A stretch of DNA of 64,000 bases from Phanerodontia chrysosporium. Taxonomy: Eukaryota; Basidiomycota; Agaricomycetes; Polyporales; Phanerochaetaceae. The notes beneath the pieces are model-generated. The model ran no database searches. It saw only the letters and a list, made by a program, of their open reading frames with translations, and was not told the origin of the DNA. The position numbers were made by a program, and so were the translations under genes. The DNA is taken from contig MJGA01000025.1 of assembly GCA_001910725.1 (NCBI GenBank), positions 62,001-126,000 on the forward strand. The letters are read 5' to 3'. Positions 58,216 through 64,000 of this stretch are shown piece after piece (the stretch's first letter is position 1; the number at the start of each line of letters is the position of its first letter).

Positions 58216-58845
58216 CTAGGATTTCGCTGTGGTTTTGTTGTAGATGGCTGTGGTGGATGCCACGCTGAGCTGGCGTCCTACGATAGCCTGACGATCGATT
58301 GGATCAGCATCATCCTCGGGGGAGACAGCTACGACGCACCTCGCCGTTGCCCCACTCCTCGATGATCGTGAGCTGCATCGGTAGGTTACTCGCATGGGCA
58401 CCACTGGCGAACCCGCCAGGAGACTTCGAGAAGTCGGGCAACGTCAATTGGGCGGCGCAGGGTCCTTCGGGTACTTCACGGCTGTGTACCGCAGATACGC
58501 CGGAAATCAGCGTCGTGCACCACCCTAGGCTGACAGCACGATGCTCACCAGGGTAGTTCGCATAGTCGAAGCGGCCGAAGTAGAAGCCCGACACGTTCGG
58601 CGTCGTGAGCGACAACACGCCGGCCCCGTGCGTACCCGGGGGCGCTGCGAGCAGCCAGACGTGGTACGCGAACGTCGAGGTGGCGTAGTCCGCGTGCGGC
58701 TGGTAGCTGAACGTGAAGTTCTTGCCCGGCACCACCGCCGTGCCGTTCTTGGGCGCAGTGATCGTCCCCGGCTTCGGGACGATGCCGACAGCGACAACCC
58801 CGCGAGCAGCAGGAGCGAGAGGACTGATGCAGCCGAGACGATCAT
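58216..58845 (-). CDS. small secreted protein, family S copy 3
   Basis: Three exons on the minus strand: 58845-58549, 58481-58340 and 58287-58216. The signal peptide MIVSAASVLSLLLLAGLSLS is followed, after a frame change, by ITAPKNGTAVVPGKNFTFSY, HVWLLAAPPG, SGFYFGRFDYANYPG, LTLPDFSKSPGGFASGAHAS and IIEEWGNGE. The last exon reads AIVGRQLSVASTTAIYNKTT. Exon 2 has the same length (142 nt) as in the copy at 378-985. Exons total 511 nt; two inferred single-base losses (near 58776 and 58449, by G/C runs) restore 513 nt, about 170 residues. It lies 56 kb from the tandem pair at the left edge. Function unknown. Confidence 0.7.
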
Positions 58846-59408
58846 GGCGGTCGGGGGCGGGCCTTGGGGAGAGCTGGAGGATTGGTACCTATGGACAGGA
58901 CGGACCGCACGCTGCGGGGGCGGACGTGCTTTATGTACTGCTGCCTTGCGGAGCGCGGGGAGCTGGAGCGGTGAGGTAGCCTATCATCTAGCCCCAGGGA
59001 AGGCCTACGCTGTACGAACACGAGGCGAAGAACCTTCTTGCCACCATGCTGTAGGCAATCGAGCCCCTATACTTGAGCGCACAAACGTTTACGGTTGAAT
59101 AAGGTCGTGGCGAGGGATCCGGCTGTCCTGAAGAATTCCCGTGTGGTGTTAGCTACTGTGTGTGAGAAGTCAACACAGCAAACTTCTCGGATCATTAGAA
59201 AAGATCGGGCCGTAGTCATTGCTTTTACAAAATTCCTTGAGCTATAAACAGACAGCCCTGCTCTTACACGAAGTGCATCGTGCCATAATCAACGTTCACC
59301 TTCCGAGCTGAGTGCGATGTTCCGCAGACGTCCAAGAGCAGCCGATGAGACCAGGAAGAAAAAGGATGCAATAGTGACAATAATACACAGCCGCACCGTG
59401 CAGGCAGC
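58846..59408. other. intergenic, promoter of the 58845 gene
   Basis: About 560 bp. TTTATG-like AT-rich sequence near 58930 is the only core-promoter candidate. The right part is the RPT5 3' flank. No gene is recognised. Confidence 0.4.
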
Positions 59409-61070
59409 TCACGCAAAATACAGGAGTGTGTTCTTCTTCTTGCTTTGGACTGTAGAGTGTTCGACAGTGAGAATGTTGTACGAGGCACAGGATATGGAAG
59501 CACATACCCTCGGCGATACCAGTCAAGAAGTGTTCGTGGCTGAGCTTGGTGGCACCCTCGCGGAGGGCGATCATGCCAGCTTCGACACAAACAGCCTTGA
59601 GTTGCGCACCGTTGAACTCGTCGGTACTCCGTGCAAGTTCTTCGAAGTTCACATCCGGCGACACAGTCATCTTTCTTGAGTGAATTTCGAGAATGCGGGC
59701 GCGAGCGGTCTCATTCGGGAGAGGGAACTCGATCTTCCTGTCGAGACGACCGGAACGGAGTAGCGCAGGGTCCAGGATATCGATACGGTTGGTCGCAGCG
59801 ATGACCTGCAAGTTCCAGTGAGCCGACGTACTCATGCATCGAAGCTCGAGGACGCATACCTTGATACGCTCGTCGCTACCGAAACCATCAAGCTGGTTGA
59901 GCAGCTCTAACATGGTCCGCTGTACCTCTCTGTCTCCGCTCTTCTCCGAATCGAAACGCTTGGTACCAATTGCGTCCAACTCATCAATGAAGATGATGGT
60001 TGGTGCCTTCTCCTTTGCCAGGGCAAACGCGTCACGAACGAGCTTGGCACCGTCACCGATGTACATCTGCACAAGTGAAGGGCCGGCAAGCTTAAGGTAA
60101 CATGCCTTCGTCTGTGCAGCACAGGCACGAGCCATGAGAGTTTTGCCGGTTCCTGTTCGTGAAGTGTGTCTCAGCGTCGTGGATACAAGCTGCAGACACA
60201 ACACGCACCTGGAGGACCGTACATCAAGCAACCCTTGGGTGGCTTGATACCCAAGGTTTTGAACTTGTCAGCCTGCTCCATCGGCAAGACAATAGCCTCC
60301 ACAAGCTCCTCAATCTGCTTCTCCAAGCCACCGACATCGGTATACGTCTCTGTCGGCCGCTCGTCAACTTCCATTGCCTTGACGCGAGAGTCGTATTCAG
60401 AGGGTAATGTGTCGAGAACGAGGTACGAGTCCTTGTTCACACCAATGAGGTCATTGGGTTTGAGTTGCTCCGCGGGAACAAGGCCGATAATAGGAAGGAA
60501 GACGGTCTGTCGTGTCGACGTCTTGATAACTGCGCACTTCCCTTACGCGCAGCATCGACGTCCTTGTTCGCACCGTCCTCCTCGCCTTCTGGATCGAGGT
60601 CGAGGATCTAATAGACAGTCTGTAAGCAACCCACGAGCGACAGAGCAGACCCACGAACCTCGACGACGTTCGACACAAGGTACGGCAAGACCTTGTTCTG
60701 TTTAATCTTCTCGCCGTTATCCCTGATCTTCTCCTTCATCTGCGCCTGCTCGTGTTGCAGTCGCAGCGTCTCGGAGCGAATGACCTGGAGTACCACTCAG
60801 CAAAGCGCTTGGAAGCATACGAACGCGACGCACTCGAAGGTCGTTGTCTATAAGCCGTGTCCTCGTGACAATCTCATCTGTTGACAGCGACCTGATGTCC
60901 TCCGGAATGTCCTCCCAAGTCTCCTCTGGTGGCTGGTCGGGCGTCGTGTCCATCGCGGACTCGCCTGAGGCTGCCGGGGCTGTCGACGACGAAGCCTGTG
61001 CCTCGGGCTTCTGCTCGTTGTTGGCGTTGTTCTCCTCCGGAGGTGGGTTCGGTGGTTGTGTTGAAGACAT
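59409..61070 (-). CDS. RPT5: 26S proteasome regulatory ATPase subunit Rpt5 (PSMC3 type)
   Basis: Six exons on the minus strand: 61070-60834, 60784-60659, 60607-60209, 60152-59860, 59805-59508 and 59449-59409. The coiled-coil/OB region ([35 protein letters not shown]) precedes the AAA+ core. That core has Walker A GPPGTGKT (assembled across an intron), Walker [12 protein letters not shown], sensor [12 protein letters not shown], arginine finger [12 protein letters not shown] and [17 protein letters not shown]. The exons total 1394 nt. One G is missing in a GGG run near 60540, between DAARKG and KCAVIKT; restoration gives 1395 nt, 464 residues. It unfolds substrates for the 20S core. The C-terminus reads LYFA, a variant of the HbYX gate-opening motif. 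ATG chosen by family length; an in-frame Met lies 19 codons upstream. Confidence 0.93.
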
Positions 61071-62652
61071 GGCGGCGGTGAAGGAGAGAGTGGTGGTATG
61101 AGGCAACTCGGACGAATCCAGACGCACGACGCGTAAGTCTCGTAGGCGCCCAACTCGTGTAATGATCGGCGCTTACCAGCCCGAACTCAGAGGTGCAGAG
61201 GAAATCATTTCCGCCCATCCACGAAAGCAATTCTTTGAAAAGGGCTTTTGTGGTGTGGCCGATAAAGCTAGTAGAACGTCGTATATTTCATTCAAGTTAC
61301 CCGTCGCTGACTTGGTCGCCAGTAATTCCTGACATTACTCATGAGTTAAATCACTTAGACCGCGCCTCGCTTTGAAGTCTGACAGGCCCAGAGGATTGCG
61401 CATGACGGTTTCCTCTGGCGAAGTAGCAATCAACCTAGGCCTCTTCTGCAACGTGCTGATTAGTGTGGCCAGCCTCCAAGCGTCTCTTCCAGTGCGAAAC
61501 AACGCTCGATCCAAGTCCAAGGGCCGATACAGCATACAACTGCTTTCGATGGTCCATACGCAGGGAGTCGTATGACCCGCCTCGCCTTCGCAAGGAAAGG
61601 CACAAATAATTTCGTGGCTTCAGCAAGGACCTGCTCACCTGATGCAGCGATAAGCGGCTCATATTGTCTGGACTATGTAAGCGGTTGTTGCATATCGAGC
61701 GGATTGTCATTGACTGGATGCTATGAGCATGGTCTCGCATAACTGAGACACACGAGGCTAGCCAGGCTTGTACGGCGATCCGCGTCCGGATCCCTCTGAA
61801 GCGGTTTGCGCCGTGCGTAGAATGTGTACTGGCATCAAACGGAGAGGCGAATGGCGATGAAGCTACGTGATTTAGTTCGCGTTCAGGATTCGCTACTATA
61901 GGTGCCAAGACTGAACACACTTTCATTGCGGTTAGGAAGTTGCTCATCGCGGAAATGCAACACCGCAGCTGCCAAGATGCCCTGCAGCCTCGGTCGTCGC
62001 ACCCCGGTGGCGCGATGGTGCTGCGTCATAAGCGGTGTGAACCTAGCTAATGGCAGTAGCGATCAGCTCGGTACAGGAGTCTGTACGCAGCTCGAGTACA
62101 GTGGTGGGCATTGCACGTCGTTCAGATGTTCGAATAGGCTGAGGGGACGTGCGCAAGAGCAAAGTCCGAAATTCAGACGCAGGTGATGGCGCATCGGATA
62201 TCCGTGATGCGCCTCGGCGTCTCGGGCGAAGTAGCAGACGCTGAGCAGCGGGTTGGCCAGAACGAGACGGGGCAACACTCGCCACTCTCCACTGCGGCAC
62301 CATTCGATGGATGCATCCTGGTATGCGAAAGTATAGCTCGCTCACGCTTTGATGTAGGTGACTGTATTCCAACAGAGCGATGTGTTTACGTCTGCATCAC
62401 CCACCGGCTGTCCACACGTAGATGATGCGCCCGCTCTTCCCGCCACATCAAGCCACGGCAATGGAATAGCAGTGGTAATTGCGAATACAGCCTTTCAGGC
62501 TCAAGCGTCGACGGCGGTCTCCTGCCCGACGGCGCCAACAGGGAGTCCTGGGTATAAAATCCCTATGTCGAGGCGAGCAAAGTCATCAGCACTCCGAAGT
62601 CTACGCTCATCTGACCACCAGCTTCCTCTCCTCAAACCCATCCACTCGAGCC
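61071..62652. other. divergent intergenic region
   Basis: 1.6 kb between divergent RPT5 and the KNH-like gene. A 170-codon minus frame at 61435-61947 and other frames show no domain. The conserved promoter block at 62515-62568 is annotated separately. Confidence 0.4.
62515..62568 (+). promoter_or_regulatory. promoter block shared by the two KNH-like genes
   Basis: GCGTCGACGG, GGTCTCCT and CCGACGGCGCCA with TATAAA at 62563; spacing from GCGTCGAC to TATAAA is 48 nt, identical to that at 46513-46566. An AATACAGCCT stretch just upstream is also near-identical in both promoters. Confidence 0.6.
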
Positions 62653-63205
62653 ATGAAATATCTCGCCGTCCTTGCTTCATGTGCTGCCACCGTGCTCGCA
62701 CAGGGCATCAACATCGCTGCCCCGGCGCCGAACTCCTCGGTGTACCCGGGCCAGTGGATCACTGTCGAGGTCGACAAAGAGGTGCGTCAAAACCCCGCAG
62801 CTATCGAGCCTTGATGAGTTTGCTGAAGGACGTCCCGATAGAACTACATACAATCGAGCACTGAGGTCGGGCTCGTGCTTTCCATGGCGCCTTGCCCGAC
62901 TACCGGTTGCTCTGCGAACGTGTTGGGCAGCATTCTCTACAACGGGCCATATAATCCACAACCACACCCGGAATCCGGTGCTGGCAAGCCGCTGTACCAG
63001 AACTTCTCGGTACCGGTCCCGACGTGGTTCACCCCTGGCGAGACGGTCTCGCTGATCGCAACTCGCTTCTACCTTATCGGCGTAAGAGCTTCCTCTGTTT
63101 AAGGTCCATGCCGCCGTGTTCTGACTACATTTGCCATATCAGGCTGGCCCGGTGCCCACCTATGATACCAGGTTTGAGCCTTTGAATATCGTACACGGGC
63201 CGTGA
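62653..63205 (+). CDS. small secreted KNH-like protein, copy 2
   Basis: Three exons: 62653-62781, 62842-63081 and 63143-63205, an intact 143 residues. Exon 1 (129 nt) and exon 3 (63 nt) match the paralogue at 46667 in length. Signal peptide MKYLAVLASCAATVLAQ, then NIAAPAPNSSVYPGQWITVE, STEVGLVLSMAPCPTTGC, LGSILYNGPYNPQPHPESG, YQNFSVPVPTWFTPGETV and a short last exon ending IVHGP. It is inferred to be secreted, with an Ig/KNH-like N-terminal module and no anchor seen. The function is unknown. The paired cysteines in the PCPxxGC segment are kept in both copies. Confidence 0.82.
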
Positions 63206-63615
63206 AGAGTCTGAGAGATGTGTATACGGACGTATGGACCTGTGGACACTGTTCGGACTATGTGCACTCAACGGTATGCACAAGCATGCCTAACTCGTAT
63301 GAGATACATATGCTTCTCCATGACGATGTATATTATATGCGATATGGACTGCTTGATGGGGCATTAACCTTCTACAATGAAACTAGACCAGCAAGTCTAC
63401 TCCAGGTAAGCTATCAGCGCAGCCCGAGGCTATACCCGCAGAGTACTGTGCAGGATCACTAGTACTGGGCGTTGCGCTTGGTCAAGGCATAGGTGGAATG
63501 TATGATCAACGAGAGTCTGCAGCAACAGAATGTAAACTCTTAACTAGAGACAGGAGAAGCTCGAGTGCATGTTATAGCGATACGTCGCAAGTGTACGCAA
63601 GAGCGGGACCAATCA
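63206..63615. other. convergent 3' flanks
   Basis: About 410 bp, AT-richer than its surroundings, between the stop of the KNH-like gene and that of the minus-strand gene at the right edge. No gene recognised. Confidence 0.45.
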
Positions 63616-64000
63616 TCATGTAGCAGGATGTAAGTAGAGTCGCATGCCGTCAGGAAACATGTCCGCCTCATGGCTAACACGGAGACCAATGCCCTGCTCT
63701 CGGTACGTAAAGCGCTCGAAGGAACCCTGTTTGTGCAACGCGCAAAGTGTCGCGTACGTCGTGTTTAAGAGGGCATGGGGCACGACCATCCACGCGTCCT
63801 CCATGGAGAACCGTCCGTACTGCCGCATCAGCAGCGTCGCGTCCCGAAGAGCGCGGTTGTCCGCCGCGGAAAGCGTTGCTAGGATGCCCCAGATGTCGCG
63901 CCACGTTTGCGTGCATGCCCAGATGGACAGCTCGAGAGACTGGAGGGAGAGAAGGCGCGCCAAATTGAGCTGGGGTTGAGCGCGCTCGACGGGCGGGGCA
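63616..64000 (-). CDS. partial F-box-type protein (3' end)
   Basis: An open minus-strand frame runs from the right edge to a stop at 63616. It reads LARLLSLQSLELSIWACTQ, DIWGILATLSAADNRALRDA and HEADMFPDGMRLYL. It aligns with the end of the F-box gene at 10075-11322 (CCTALRRLELAVRR, WCILATLSADTCRALEDV, DNDVFPGVLQRYI), including the spacing to the stop. The F-box itself would lie beyond the window. It is the 3' part of a related F-box/LRR-like gene; the exon's 5' border is not visible. Confidence 0.62.
   Translation of the reverse strand, partial: APPVERAQPQLNLARLLSLQSLELSIWACTQTWRDIWGILATLSAADNRALRDATLLMRQYGRFSMEDAWMVVPHALLNTTYATLCALHKQGSFERFTYREQGIGLRVSHEADMFPDGMRLYLHPAT

Overview
The window is nuclear DNA of a filamentous basidiomycete, most likely an agaricomycete and probably a polypore-type wood fungus. 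The evidence is intron-rich genes with 50-65 bp introns and GT..CTAAC/CTGAC..AG signals, several micro-exons, expanded F-box, BTB, P450 and DUF6533 families, and small secreted proteins. No species call is made. I see no rRNA, functional tRNA, CRISPR array, provirus or intact transposon. Layout, left to right: 0.4-2.4 kb, two paralogous small secreted proteins (-). 3.3-9.0 kb, two tandem copies (-) of a ten-exon membrane glycoprotein; a third copy lies at 27.7-30.3 kb (+). 10-17.3 kb, two F-box genes and a BTB gene (+), with 2.5 kb of gene-poor DNA between. 17.5-21.3 kb, an Artemis/SNM1-type nuclease (-) divergent from mitochondrial ribosomal protein bL33m (+). 22.2-25.4 kb, a flavin monooxygenase with an N-terminal NTF2/SnoaL-like domain (+) and a second BTB gene (-). 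30.5-35.2 kb, a peroxisomal acyl-CoA ligase and a third BTB gene (both -). 36.2-41.9 kb, two cytochrome P450 genes (+), with a third paralogue at 48.6-50.9 kb. 42.9-45.7 kb, a 942-residue double-RING protein. 46.7 and 62.7 kb, two KNH-like secreted proteins sharing a promoter block. 50.9-52.6 kb, a DUF6533 membrane protein (-). 54.3-57.7 kb, an NAD(P)-binding NmrA/epimerase-type protein (+) and an F-box/LRR-like gene (-). 58.2 kb, a third copy of the small secreted family. 59.4-61.1 kb, 26S proteasome ATPase Rpt5. The right edge holds the 3' end of another F-box-type gene. Two themes run through the window. First, local gene families keep exact exon architectures: a 15-nt micro-exon in all three membrane glycoproteins, a 24-nt exon in all three P450s, and a 12-nt terminal exon encoding Arg-Thr-Ile/Val-stop in all three BTB genes. 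Second, many genes lack single bases, mostly in short homopolymers. In the genes whose exons I could total, adding the inferred missing bases makes coding length a multiple of three. The essential RPT5 gene is among them, so unpolished sequence is at least as likely as pseudogenisation. Functionally the window mixes housekeeping (proteasome, DNA repair, mitochondrial ribosome), likely ubiquitin-ligase adaptors (F-box, BTB, RING), possible xenobiotic or secondary metabolism (P450s, FMO, acyl-CoA ligase, NmrA-like), and lineage-restricted secreted or membrane proteins of unknown role.
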